Below, one piece after another: positions 49,159-57,212 of a stretch of 64,000 nucleotides of DNA. Where the stretch lies: assembly GCF_943737005.1 (NCBI RefSeq), contig NZ_CALSFU010000007.1:124001-188000 (forward strand), in the 5' to 3' direction. Source of the DNA: Achromobacter sp. Marseille-Q4962. GTDB taxonomy: Bacteria; Pseudomonadota; Gammaproteobacteria; Burkholderiales; Burkholderiaceae_B. The translations under genes were made by a program, and so were the position numbers. The notes beneath the pieces are model-generated. The model was not told the DNA's origin and ran no database searches. It saw nothing but the letters and a program-made list of their open reading frames with translations. Within the stretch, counting starts at the first letter, position 1; each line of letters opens with the position of its first letter.

Positions 49159-49176
49159 TCGCATAGCGATACGATC
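49159..49176. promoter_or_regulatory. Possible IclR operator upstream of the ureohydrolase operon
   Basis: TCGCATAGCGATACGATC lies 19 bases upstream of the 49140 start. The core CGCATAGCG recurs near the IclR gene at 50254-50262. The remaining gap to 49286 is AT-rich and should hold the operon promoter; no clear hexamer pair stands out. Confidence 0.35.
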
Positions 49177-49285
49177 GTGTCATAAATAGCGTAGCAAGCA
49201 GCATGCCAAATGGCCAATCAGGGATTTTCCCTGAGATGCGGATTGAGTTTCCTACTTTGGGAAAGTGGTTATATCGGCCAAAATG

Positions 49286-49322
49286 CCCTGCGCTGGCGCA
49301 CCGGCGGCGCACCAGCGCAGGG
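49286..49322 (-). terminator. Hairpin downstream of the IclR gene
   Basis: An 11-bp inverted repeat (49286-49296 with 49312-49322) with a 15-base loop, followed on the minus strand by CATTTTGG. It is a plausible terminator between the IclR gene and the ureohydrolase operon. Confidence 0.5.
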
Positions 49323-49375
49323 CAGGGGCGGCCATCGGGGAGCCGCGGTCCGGCAGCGGGCGTTTCTTTGTTTTT

Positions 49376-50218
49376 TTATTTGTCGCGCAGCGCGCCGCCG
49401 GGCGGCTCCAGCTCATAGAACGGGTAGCCCCGCCCCAGCGTGCGCGACGCGCTGATCGCGTGCGCGGTTTCCATGACTTGCGGCCCGAATACCGCCTGCG
49501 CCTGCTCGAACGACCAGCGCGAAGACGGCACCGACACATTCACCGCGCCCACCGGCGTGCCGCCGGCGTCGGTGACCGCCGCGCTGATGGTGATATCGCC
49601 GGGATAGAACTCGCCATTGGAGCGCGCATAGCCATGGCGGCGCGCGAAGTCCACCTCGGCCATCAGCGCATCCAGGTCGGTAATGGTGGCGGGCGTATAT
49701 GCCACCCGCTCGCAGCGGTGCAGCAGTTCGCGCGCGCGGCCGGCGTCCAGGCGCGACAGCACCGCCCGCCCCGCTGCCGTGCAGTACAGCGGCAGGCGCA
49801 TGCCCACCGGCATGTTGACGAACATTTCCTTGTGCGTGGCGAACCGCGCCACATACACCATGTCCAGCCCGTCGGGCTCGGCCAGGCTGCAGGTTTCCTG
49901 GCTGTTGCGGTTGAGCACATGCAGGAACGGATTGCCGCCCAGCACCAGCGGGCTGGTCTGCACATAGCGCATGCCCAGTTCCAGCGACCACGGACCCAGC
50001 GAGAACTTCTTGGTGGCCGGATCCTTGCGCAGGTAGCCCAGCGTCCAGAGCGTGTGGGCAAAACGCTGCACCGAGCTTTTGCTCAGGCCGGTGGCCTCGG
50101 CCAGCTCGGGCAGCGTCATGGCGGGACGTCCTTCGCTGAAAGCGCGCAGCAGCGAAATGCCGCGCGCGAGGGCGGCGATGAACAGGGGAGAATCCTCGGC
50201 GTTAGGGGCGGCGGTCAT
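49376..50218 (-). CDS. IclR-family transcriptional regulator
   Basis: A 280-residue IclR regulator with an N-terminal winged helix (IAALARGISLLRAFSEGRPAM, LPELAEATGLSKSSVQRFAHTLWTLGYL) and a C-terminal effector domain (ETCSLAEPDGLDMVYVARF, LPLYCTAAGRAVLSRLDA). I chose the ATG at 50218 because the earlier in-frame start is a TTG without a binding site. It lies directly upstream of the ureohydrolase-ABC operon, sharing a sequence motif with its own upstream region, and is the likely local regulator. Confidence 0.92.
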   Translation of the reverse strand: MTAAPNAEDSPLFIAALARGISLLRAFSEGRPAMTLPELAEATGLSKSSVQRFAHTLWTLGYLRKDPATKKFSLGPWSLELGMRYVQTSPLVLGGNPFLHVLNRNSQETCSLAEPDGLDMVYVARFATHKEMFVNMPVGMRLPLYCTAAGRAVLSRLDAGRARELLHRCERVAYTPATITDLDALMAEVDFARRHGYARSNGEFYPGDITISAAVTDAGGTPVGAVNVSVPSSRWSFEQAQAVFGPQVMETAHAISASRTLGRGYPFYELEPPGGALRDK

Positions 50219-50251
50219 GGCGCGTGCAGGCAATCCGGCGGCAACGGTCAA

Positions 50252-50270
50252 AACGCATAGCGTACCGTAT
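50252..50270. promoter_or_regulatory. Possible IclR operator upstream of its own gene
   Basis: AACGCATAGCGTACCGTAT, followed by TACGGT, forms an imperfect palindrome (ACCGTAttACGGT) and shares CGCATAGCG with 49160-49168. It is 34 bases before the IclR ATG and overlaps the MFS stop codon. Confidence 0.35.
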
Positions 50271-51547
50271 TACGGTTCGCTTATATCGCGTGGCGATGCC
50301 AGAAAGATGGCCATCATGGCCGCGCCGATCGCAACGCCCAGCGTGGCCACGCCGGACCATCCGCCCGCGTGCCAGACAGCCGCACCGCCGGCCGAGCCGG
50401 CCGCCCCGCCGAGGAAGAAAATGCCGACGAAAAGCGCGTTCAGGCGACCGCGCGCCTCCGGCCTGATCATATTGACCGAACGGCGTCCCAGGGTCTGGTC
50501 GGCCGTCACCGCGCCGTCCAGGGCGATGGCGGCCAGCGCCAGCAGGGCCAGGGCCGGCGCGGTATGCGCGCCGGGGTCGAATCCCAGGCCGCCCGCTCCC
50601 GCCAGCCCCGCCAGCGCCCACGACGCCGCCACCGCCGCATGGGCCCGGAGACTGGCGCGGCGCGTATGCCCGCGATCGCCGGCGCGGCCCGCATAAGGCG
50701 CGACCAGCGCGCCCGCGACTCCGCTCAAGGCCAGCAGCGCCACGCCTTCGGCGCCCACGGAGAAGGGCGGCTGCGCCAGCATGAGCGACACCGAGGTCCA
50801 GAACGCGCTGTAGCCGGCCATGCCCAGCGCCGCGAGCAGCGCCCGCCAGCGCAGCACGGGCTCCTGGCGCAGCAGCGCGGCCATCGACGCCAGCAGCGCC
50901 GGATACGACGGCCCGGGCTCGGGCGCGCGGGTGGGCAGCAGGCGGCTCAGGGCGAAACCCAGGCAGGCCGAGGCCGCGGCGAATCCCGCATAGATGGCGC
51001 GCCAGCCCCAGGCTGCGTCGAGCAGGCCGGCCAGCGGCCGCGACAGCAGCACGCCGACCAGCAGGCCGCTCATGACATTGCCCACGATGGCGCCGCGGCG
51101 TTCGGGCGGCGCCATCAGGGCCGCCAGCGGCACCAGCACCTGGATGGCGCTGGAGGCCATGCCGCCCAGGAAAATGCAGGCCGTGAACACCGCCGCGCCG
51201 GGTGCGGCGGCGGCGCCGGCCATGCAGCATGCGCAAAGCGCGATGACGGTCACGGCCAGGCGGCGGTTTTCCAGCCGGTCGGCCAGCGGCACCACGAATA
51301 CCAGCCCGCAGGCATAGCCCAGTTGCGGCAGCATGGCGATCAGCCCGATGGCGGCGGGGTCCAGCCCCAGCGAACCGGCGATGGACGGCGCGGCCGTCTG
51401 CACGGCAAACAGGTTCATCACCATCACCGCCACGGCGGCGGCAAACAGCAGCACCCGCCCGCGCGTCAGTTCGGCAGGCGATCCTGCGGCAGCGCAGGCG
51501 CTCTCCCGCCGGGCGGCGGCGTCCGGCGGGACGGGGGAAGTTCTCAC
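50270..51547 (-). CDS. MFS transporter
   Basis: A 425-residue major facilitator of the DHA1-like group with about twelve hydrophobic segments. The first helix is RVLLFAAAVAVMVMNLFAVQ; the loop 2-3 motif reads VPLADRLENRRLA. A GTG at 51547 is preferred because AAGGAGA lies 9 bases before it; upstream frame continuation overlaps the divergent LysR gene. It is divergent from that LysR gene with about 115 AT-rich bases between them, so regulation by it is likely. The substrate is unknown. Confidence 0.9.
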   Translation of the reverse strand: MRTSPVPPDAAARRESACAAAGSPAELTRGRVLLFAAAVAVMVMNLFAVQTAAPSIAGSLGLDPAAIGLIAMLPQLGYACGLVFVVPLADRLENRRLAVTVIALCACCMAGAAAAPGAAVFTACIFLGGMASSAIQVLVPLAALMAPPERRGAIVGNVMSGLLVGVLLSRPLAGLLDAAWGWRAIYAGFAAASACLGFALSRLLPTRAPEPGPSYPALLASMAALLRQEPVLRWRALLAALGMAGYSAFWTSVSLMLAQPPFSVGAEGVALLALSGVAGALVAPYAGRAGDRGHTRRASLRAHAAVAASWALAGLAGAGGLGFDPGAHTAPALALLALAAIALDGAVTADQTLGRRSVNMIRPEARGRLNALFVGIFFLGGAAGSAGGAAVWHAGGWSGVATLGVAIGAAMMAIFLASPRDISEP

Positions 51548-51662
51548 GGTCTGCTCTCCTTGACGGTTCGGCACCGGGGCATTGTGGAGAGCGGAACATA
51601 TTGCGTCTATTGAATAATTTTTTGATTTATTATGCGATTTTATTTTTATAGCAGAGCCGCCT

Positions 51663-52577
51663 GTGAATACGCGCGACATCGAGGCTTTTGTGGCGGTGGT
51701 GGAAACGGGTTCCATCGTGGGCGCCTCCGCCCGGCTGCACCTGACCCAGCCCGGCATCAGCCGGCGCCTGCAAAGCCTGGAAGAAAGCCTGGGCGCGGTG
51801 CTGCTGGACCGCCAGTCCAAGCCGCTGCGCCCCAGCCCCGAGGGGCGGCGGGTCTACGAGCTGGGCCGCAAGGTGCTGGGCGCGGTGGACGAGCTGCGGC
51901 GCGGCGCCGCGCCCGAGGCCGAGCCGGAAGGGGAATTCCGCCTGGGCGTGCCGCCTTTCCTGGCCGAGCAGGCGCTGACCGAACCGCTGGACGTGCTGCG
52001 CGCCCGCTATCCGCGCCTGATGCTGCGCATCAGCGCGGCATGGTCGCCCGCCCTGGTGCCGCAGGTCGAAGCCGGCGCGCTGGACGCGGCCGCCGTCATG
52101 GTGCCCGACAACACCACCCTGCCCGCTCACCTCACGGCCCTGCCGCTGGCGCAATCGCCGGTGGCCATCGTGGCCTCGCCCGCGCTGAAAATTCCGCGTC
52201 CCGCGAGCGGCGTGACGCTGCGCAGCCTGTCGGCGCACCCCTGGGTGCTGAACCAGGACGGCTGCGGGCTGCGCAGCGCGATGCGCCAGGCCTTCGACGA
52301 TGCGGGCCTGCCTTTCGTGGTGGCGGTGGAAGCCTTCGGCGCCGAACTGCAGCTCTCCCTCGTCGCCCGGGGCATGGGCGTCGGCCTGGTCACGCCGGGC
52401 GCGCTGGCGCGCAGCCGCTACCGCGACGCGCTGGATGTCCTGAATGTGCCGGATTTCGACGTGGGCCTGCGCGCCTACCTGGTCCACCTGCCCCGGCTGG
52501 GCGCGCTTGCGCGGCCCGTGGAGCGGCTGCGCGACGTGCTGACGCGCTCTCTGCAAAACGGGGCGGACCGCCTGTAG
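51663..52577 (+). CDS. LysR-family transcriptional regulator
   Basis: A 304-residue regulator beginning with GTG (MNTRDIEAFVAVVETGSIVGASARL). The recognition helix is LTQPGISRRLQSLEESLGAVLLDRQ, and an effector domain follows. It is divergent from the MFS gene across a very AT-rich 115-base region that is an obvious shared operator. It converges on the orphan amino-acid receptor gene. Confidence 0.93.
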   Translation: MNTRDIEAFVAVVETGSIVGASARLHLTQPGISRRLQSLEESLGAVLLDRQSKPLRPSPEGRRVYELGRKVLGAVDELRRGAAPEAEPEGEFRLGVPPFLAEQALTEPLDVLRARYPRLMLRISAAWSPALVPQVEAGALDAAAVMVPDNTTLPAHLTALPLAQSPVAIVASPALKIPRPASGVTLRSLSAHPWVLNQDGCGLRSAMRQAFDDAGLPFVVAVEAFGAELQLSLVARGMGVGLVTPGALARSRYRDALDVLNVPDFDVGLRAYLVHLPRLGALARPVERLRDVLTRSLQNGADRL

Positions 52578-52623
52578 GGCCCGCCCCCGGGCCGCCGCGC
52601 GCGCCGCACGGCGGCCGGCCCGC

Positions 52624-53646
52624 TCAACGGATGGGCCAGGGATACATGGCCCCGCCCTGGCTCCACAGGGCGTTGGTGCCGCGCTGCAGGCCCAGCTTGC
52701 TGTTCTTGCCCACGTTGCGGTCAAAGATCTCGCCGTAGTTGCCCACCGCCTTGATGGCGTTGTAGGCCCACTTCTCGTCCAGCCCCATGTTCTTGCCCGC
52801 GCCCGGGGTCACGCCCAGGATGCGCTGCACGTTGGGGTTCTGGCTCTTGAGCATCTCGTCCACGTTTTTCTGCGTGATGCCGTATTCCTCGGCCTCCAGC
52901 AGCGCGAAGAGCGTCCAGCGCACGATGCCCAGCCAGTTCTCGTCGCCCTGGCGCACCATGGGGCCCAGCGGCTCCTTGGAAAAGCGCTCGGGCAGGATTT
53001 CGTAGTCGTCCGGGTTGGCGACCTGTGTCGCGCGCACCGCCGCCAGTTGCGAGGCGTCGTCCGTGAACGCATCGCAGCGGCCCGACTCGAAGGCGCGGAC
53101 CACTTCCGTCACCTTGTCGATCACGACCGGCTTGAATTCGATGCCATGGGCGCGGAACCAGTCGGCCAGGTTGAGCTCGGTGGTGGTGCCGGGCTGCACG
53201 CACACGGTGGCGCCATTGAGCTCCTTGGCGCTCTTCACGCCCAGCTTCTTGCTCACCATGATGCCCTGGCCGTCGTAGAAACTGACCGCCACGGCCGACA
53301 TGCCCAGCGCGGTGTCGCGCGTCTGCGTGAGCGTCACGGTGCGCAGCAGCACGTCAACCTCGCCGGACTGCAGCGCGGTGAAGCGCTGCTGGGTGGAAAG
53401 CGCCGTGCCCTTGAACTTGGACGGGTCGCCGAACACGGCGGCCGCCACGGCGCGGCAGATATCCACGTCCATGCCCTGCCACTCGCCCTTGCTGTCGGCC
53501 GCGCTGAAACCGGACACGCCGTCGCTCAGGCCGCACTGCACGAATCCTTTTTTCTTCACCGCGTCCAGCGTGGGGCCCGCCAGGGCCGCCTGGGACGCAC
53601 AGGCCAGCGCGAACGCGCCCGCCAGCACTGAAATCAAGCGTTTCAT
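52624..53646 (-). CDS. Amino acid ABC transporter substrate-binding protein (AapJ type), orphan
   Basis: A 340-residue receptor of the general L-amino acid AapJ/BztA group. The signal peptide is MKRLISVLAGAFALACASQAALA. Diagnostic are the start LDAVKKKGFVQCGLSDGVSGFS, the STQQRFTALQSGEVDVLLR segment, FYDGQGIMV, the pair of Cys residues (QCG and VCVQPG) common in this group, and a late WTLFALLEAEEYGI. AapQ, AapM and AapP partners are not adjacent, so it must work with a transporter encoded elsewhere or be stand-alone. GGAGAAG precedes the ATG. Confidence 0.93.
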   Translation of the reverse strand: MKRLISVLAGAFALACASQAALAGPTLDAVKKKGFVQCGLSDGVSGFSAADSKGEWQGMDVDICRAVAAAVFGDPSKFKGTALSTQQRFTALQSGEVDVLLRTVTLTQTRDTALGMSAVAVSFYDGQGIMVSKKLGVKSAKELNGATVCVQPGTTTELNLADWFRAHGIEFKPVVIDKVTEVVRAFESGRCDAFTDDASQLAAVRATQVANPDDYEILPERFSKEPLGPMVRQGDENWLGIVRWTLFALLEAEEYGITQKNVDEMLKSQNPNVQRILGVTPGAGKNMGLDEKWAYNAIKAVGNYGEIFDRNVGKNSKLGLQRGTNALWSQGGAMYPWPIR

Positions 53647-53975
53647 TGGCTTCTCCTCTCTGTCGGCGCCCGGCTCCGGCCGGAGCCGGCGCGCCATGCA
53701 CCCCGAGAGCATACGACGCACGCCTGGCGGCCACAATCGAGCCCACCCCGGAAACCGCCGATTGCGGCATCGTCCGGTGATCGAACTTTATTGAATGGCC
53801 GGCGCGCCATGAGCGCTGTCGCCCGATGCCATACTTTTTGCGCGGGCCGTCCGATAGCCGGCGAACGGGACTCCGTCTCCCTGCCCTCTCGCTTCCCGCA
53901 ATTCCCCCTGGCGGCGCGTCATCAAAAAAACCAGGCGCGCCGCTTCACATGCCGATTCATGGAGGAGACAAATCC
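53647..53975. other. 329-base divergent promoter region, no gene seen
   Basis: This separates the minus-strand AapJ-like gene from the plus-strand Bug gene. It should hold both promoters, but I find no convincing hexamer pair or inverted repeat. Short open frames here have no protein-like composition. A good ribosome-binding site (GGAGGAGA at 53961-53968) belongs to the Bug gene. Confidence 0.6.
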
Positions 53976-54995
53976 ATGGCCAACGCTTCGAACCCGCCCC
54001 AAAGCGGGCAGTCGACCCCTTTGCGCCGCCGCGCCCTCAAGTTCCTGGCCGCCGCTGCCTGCGCCGCCGCGGGACTGGGCTCCGTGCCGGCCCACGCCGC
54101 CGACAAGTGGCCCAGCCACCCGATCCGCGTCATCGTGCCCTACACGCCCGGCGGCTCCACCGACACCGTAACGCGCATCGTCATGGAAAAGCTCGGGCCG
54201 CGCCTGGGCCAGACCATCGTGGTGGAAAACCGGCCCGGCGCGAACAGCACCCTGGGCGCCGCCATCGCGGCCAAGGCCGAGCCGGACGGCTACACGTTCC
54301 TGAGCGTGCTGCCCGCCTACATCATCAATTTCCACCTGTACAAGCTGGGCTACACGCCGGACGACCTGGTGCCGGTAGCGCAAATGGCCGACCTGCCGCT
54401 CTTCCTGTTCGTCGCCAAGGACGTGCCCGCCAACAGCGTGGCCGAGCTGGTCGACTACGCCCGCAAGAACCCCGACAGGCTCACCTACGCCTCCAGCGGC
54501 AACGGCTCCAGCGCGCACCTCACCGGGGCCGACTTCGCGCTGCGCAACAAGGTGGTCATGACGCACGTCGCCTACAAGGGCAGCGCGCCCATCCTGACCG
54601 ACCTGCTGGCCGGGCGCGTCTCGATGGTGTTCGACCCCATCCTGGTGCCCATGCAGTACGTCAAGCAGGGCAAGCTCAAGGCGCTGGCCTTTACCGGCAA
54701 GGAACGCTGGCCCACCGAGCCCGGCATCCCCACCATGGAGCAGGCCGGCATGCCGGGCTTCGTCACCGGCTCGTGGGCGGGCCTGATGGCGCCGGCCAAC
54801 ACGCCCAAGCCCATCATCGAGCGCATGGCCAAGGAGATCAACGAGATCGTGCGGGAGCCCGACGTCAAGCAGAAATTCCTGGACGCGGGCTTCCTGCCGG
54901 CCGGCGGCACCGCGGCCGAATTCGCCGACCTCATGAAGAAAGACTCGGCCCGCTACGCCGAGATCATCAAGCAAGCGCACATCACCCTGCAATGA
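53976..54995 (+). CDS. Bug-family (TctC-like) periplasmic substrate-binding protein
   Basis: A 339-residue receptor with a twin-arginine type signal (LRRRALKFLAAAACAAAG, cleavage near AHAAD). The Bug landmarks IRVIVPYTPGGSTDTVTRIV, IVVENRPGANSTLGAAIAAKAEPDGYT and VAYKGSAPILTDLLAGRVSMVFD are all present. No TctA/TctB genes are nearby. It is first in a row with pcaI, pcaJ and an IclR gene, spaced 48 bases before pcaI, so its ligand probably feeds the beta-ketoadipate-type CoA-transferase (inference). Confidence 0.92.
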   Translation: MANASNPPQSGQSTPLRRRALKFLAAAACAAAGLGSVPAHAADKWPSHPIRVIVPYTPGGSTDTVTRIVMEKLGPRLGQTIVVENRPGANSTLGAAIAAKAEPDGYTFLSVLPAYIINFHLYKLGYTPDDLVPVAQMADLPLFLFVAKDVPANSVAELVDYARKNPDRLTYASSGNGSSAHLTGADFALRNKVVMTHVAYKGSAPILTDLLAGRVSMVFDPILVPMQYVKQGKLKALAFTGKERWPTEPGIPTMEQAGMPGFVTGSWAGLMAPANTPKPIIERMAKEINEIVREPDVKQKFLDAGFLPAGGTAAEFADLMKKDSARYAEIIKQAHITLQ

Positions 54996-55043
54996 CGGGC
55001 GGCGGGGCGCGGCCGCGCCCCGCCCGACGGATACATACCTCTC

Positions 55044-55724
55044 ATGATCGACAAATTCATCGACACCGCCGCGGCGGCGGTCGCGGACATTCATGACGGC
55101 GCCACCGTGCTCATCGGCGGCTTCGGCGGCGCGGGCATGCCCACCGAGCTCATCCACGCCCTCATCGACCAGGGCGCGCGCGAACTCACCGTGGTCAGCA
55201 ACAACGCGGGCAACCACGAAACCGGGCTGGCGGCGCTGGTCAAGGCGGGCCGGGTGCGCAAAGTGATCTGCTCGTTTCCCAAGGCCTCGCACTCCTGGGT
55301 CTTCGACGACCTGTACCGGCGCGGGCGCATCGAGCTGGAATGCGTGCCGCAGGGCACCATCGCCGAACGGCTGCGCGCCGCCGGCGCGGGGCTGGGCGGC
55401 TTCTACACGCCCACCGCCTACGGCACCGAGCTGGCCCGCGGCAAGGAAACCCGCGTGATCGACGGGCGCGGCTACGTGTTCGAGAAGCCGCTGCACGGCG
55501 ACTTCGCCCTGGTCAAGGCGGAGCTCGCCGACCGCTGGGGCAACCTCACCTACAACAAGAGCGCGCGCAATTTCGGGCCCGTGATGTGCATGGCGGCGCG
55601 CACGGCCATCGCGCAGGTGCGCGCCACCGTGGGGCTGGGCGAACTCGATCCCGAATGCGTCGTCACGCCCGGCATCTTCGTCAAGCGGGTCGTCACGGTC
55701 GCCAACCCCGCGTTTTCGAGCTGA
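55044..55724 (+). CDS. pcaI: 3-oxoacid (3-oxoadipate) CoA-transferase subunit A
   Basis: A 226-residue alpha subunit of a family I CoA-transferase. The CoA-binding loop is LIGGFGGAGMPTELIHAL; also typical are LTVVSNNAGNHETGLAAL and GFYTPTAYGTELA. PcaI/PcaJ move CoA from succinyl-CoA to 3-oxoadipate; the sequence resembles PcaI more than the acetoacetate enzymes, but the substrate is not certain. The beta subunit follows 10 bases later. Confidence 0.92.
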   Translation: MIDKFIDTAAAAVADIHDGATVLIGGFGGAGMPTELIHALIDQGARELTVVSNNAGNHETGLAALVKAGRVRKVICSFPKASHSWVFDDLYRRGRIELECVPQGTIAERLRAAGAGLGGFYTPTAYGTELARGKETRVIDGRGYVFEKPLHGDFALVKAELADRWGNLTYNKSARNFGPVMCMAARTAIAQVRATVGLGELDPECVVTPGIFVKRVVTVANPAFSS

Positions 55725-55734
55725 GGAGACTGGC

Positions 55735-56376
55735 ATGCATACTCCCCTGAGCCGCGAGGCCATCGCGCGCCGCCTGGCGCTGGACATCCCCGACGGCAGC
55801 TACGTGAACCTGGGCATCGGCATGCCGGTGCTGGTGGCGGCGCATCTGCCGCCGGACCGCGAAATCGTGCTGCACAGCGAGAACGGCATCCTGGGCATGG
55901 GCCCGCCGCCCGCGGAATCGGCGCGCGACCTCGATCTCATCAACGCGGGCAAGCAGCCCGTCACGCTGCTGCCCGGCGGCTGCTATTTCCATCACGCCGA
56001 TTCCTTCGCCATGATGCGCGGCGGCCATCTCGATTACTGCGTGATGGGCGGCATGCAGGTGGCGGCCAACGGCGACCTGGCGAACTGGTCGCTCGACCGC
56101 CCGGGCGAGGCGCCCGCGGTGGGCGGCGCGATGGACCTGGCGGTGGGCGCGCGCCGCGTCTACATCATGATGGAGCACAACAGCAAGAACGGCGAGCCCA
56201 AGATCGTGGAACGCTGCACCCTGCCGCTGACCGGCGCCGGCGTGGTCGACCGCATCTATACCGACCTGGCCGTCATCGACGTCACGCCGGACGGGCTGCA
56301 GGTTCGCGATATGATCGACGGTATCACCTTCGAGGAACTGCAGGCGCGCACCGGCGCGCCCTTGCGCAAAGGCTGA
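55735..56376 (+). CDS. pcaJ: 3-oxoacid (3-oxoadipate) CoA-transferase subunit B
   Basis: A 213-residue beta subunit carrying the catalytic Glu in LHSENGILGMGPPP. The start MHTPLSREAIARRLALDIPDGSYVNLGIG and the later GGHLDYCVMGGMQVAANGDLANW and NSKNGEPKIVERCTLPLTG segments are family landmarks. GAGGAG precedes the ATG. The stop codon shares its last base with the ATG of the IclR gene. Confidence 0.93.
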   Translation: MHTPLSREAIARRLALDIPDGSYVNLGIGMPVLVAAHLPPDREIVLHSENGILGMGPPPAESARDLDLINAGKQPVTLLPGGCYFHHADSFAMMRGGHLDYCVMGGMQVAANGDLANWSLDRPGEAPAVGGAMDLAVGARRVYIMMEHNSKNGEPKIVERCTLPLTGAGVVDRIYTDLAVIDVTPDGLQVRDMIDGITFEELQARTGAPLRKG

Positions 56377-57203
56377 TGCTGCCCACCCTGCCCCCGCCCG
56401 GCTACGCGGCGCCGCTGGCCGAAGAAGACCACCCCGACCGCCTGCGCGGCGACCCGGACTACATGCTCACGCTCGCGCGCGGCCTGCACGTGATCCGCGC
56501 GTTCGGCACGCGCCGCCATCCGCAGACCGCGGCCGACCTGAGCCGCCGGGCCGGCCTGCCGCGCGCGGTGGTGCAGCGCTGCCTGCACACCCTCACGCTG
56601 CTGGGTGTGGCCGAGCGGCACGGCAGGCACTATGTGCTCACGCCGCGCATCCTCAACCTGGGCTACGCCTACTTCTCTTCCACGCCCCTGGTCTCGCTGG
56701 CCCAGCCCGTGCTGGACGAGCTCAGCGCCACCGTCAACGAGACCTGCGCGCTCGCCGTGCTCGAAAGCCACGAGATCCTGTACCTGGCGCGTTCCGAGGT
56801 GCACCGCATCCTGGCCACGTCCATGGGACTGGGCAGCCGGCTGCCCGCGTACTGCACCTCCATCGGCCGCGCCGTGCTGGCGCACTTGTCCGAAGCGGCG
56901 CTGGACCGCTATTTCGCGGCGGTGGAACTCAAGCCCTATACGGAATTCACCGAAGTCAACGAGACGCGCCTGCGCGCCGAACTGGCCCGCGTGCGCGAAC
57001 AGGGCTACGCGGTGGTCGACCAGGAGCTGGAGCTCAACGTACGGGCGATCTCGGTGCCGGTGCGCTCGGCCAGCGGGGCGGTCTGCGGCGCGGTGAACGT
57101 CAGCGTCAAGGCCGCGCGCGTGCCCACCCCGCGGCTGGCCGAGACATTCCTGCCTCCCATGCGCCAGGCGGTCGAGCGCATCGGCGAGCTGCTTGCGGCC
57201 TGA
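56376..57203 (+). CDS. IclR-family transcriptional regulator (PcaR/PobR-like)
   Basis: A 275-residue IclR regulator whose start overlaps the pcaJ stop (TGATG), implying translational coupling. The winged helix is LTLARGLHVIRAFGTRRHPQTAADLSRRAGLPRAVVQRCLHTLTLLG. The effector domain includes ETCALAVLESHEILYLAR, SRLPAYCTSIGRAVLAHL and a C-terminal VPVRSASGAVCGAVNVS. The FGTRRHPQT pattern is close to PcaR/PobR regulators that respond to beta-ketoadipate or hydroxybenzoate. It probably controls its own operon. Confidence 0.92.
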   Translation: MLPTLPPPGYAAPLAEEDHPDRLRGDPDYMLTLARGLHVIRAFGTRRHPQTAADLSRRAGLPRAVVQRCLHTLTLLGVAERHGRHYVLTPRILNLGYAYFSSTPLVSLAQPVLDELSATVNETCALAVLESHEILYLARSEVHRILATSMGLGSRLPAYCTSIGRAVLAHLSEAALDRYFAAVELKPYTEFTEVNETRLRAELARVREQGYAVVDQELELNVRAISVPVRSASGAVCGAVNVSVKAARVPTPRLAETFLPPMRQAVERIGELLAA

Positions 57204-57212
57204 ACGCCGCCG

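Noticed and set aside
49203-49418. Plus-strand 71-codon frame between the ureohydrolase and IclR genes
   Set aside because: It overlaps the IclR terminator hairpin and the IclR 3' end, and the composition is not protein-like.
53791-54171. Plus-strand 126-codon frame upstream of and overlapping the Bug gene
   Set aside because: Its second half is out of frame with the clear Bug coding region and reads as Pro/Ser/Thr-rich noise.
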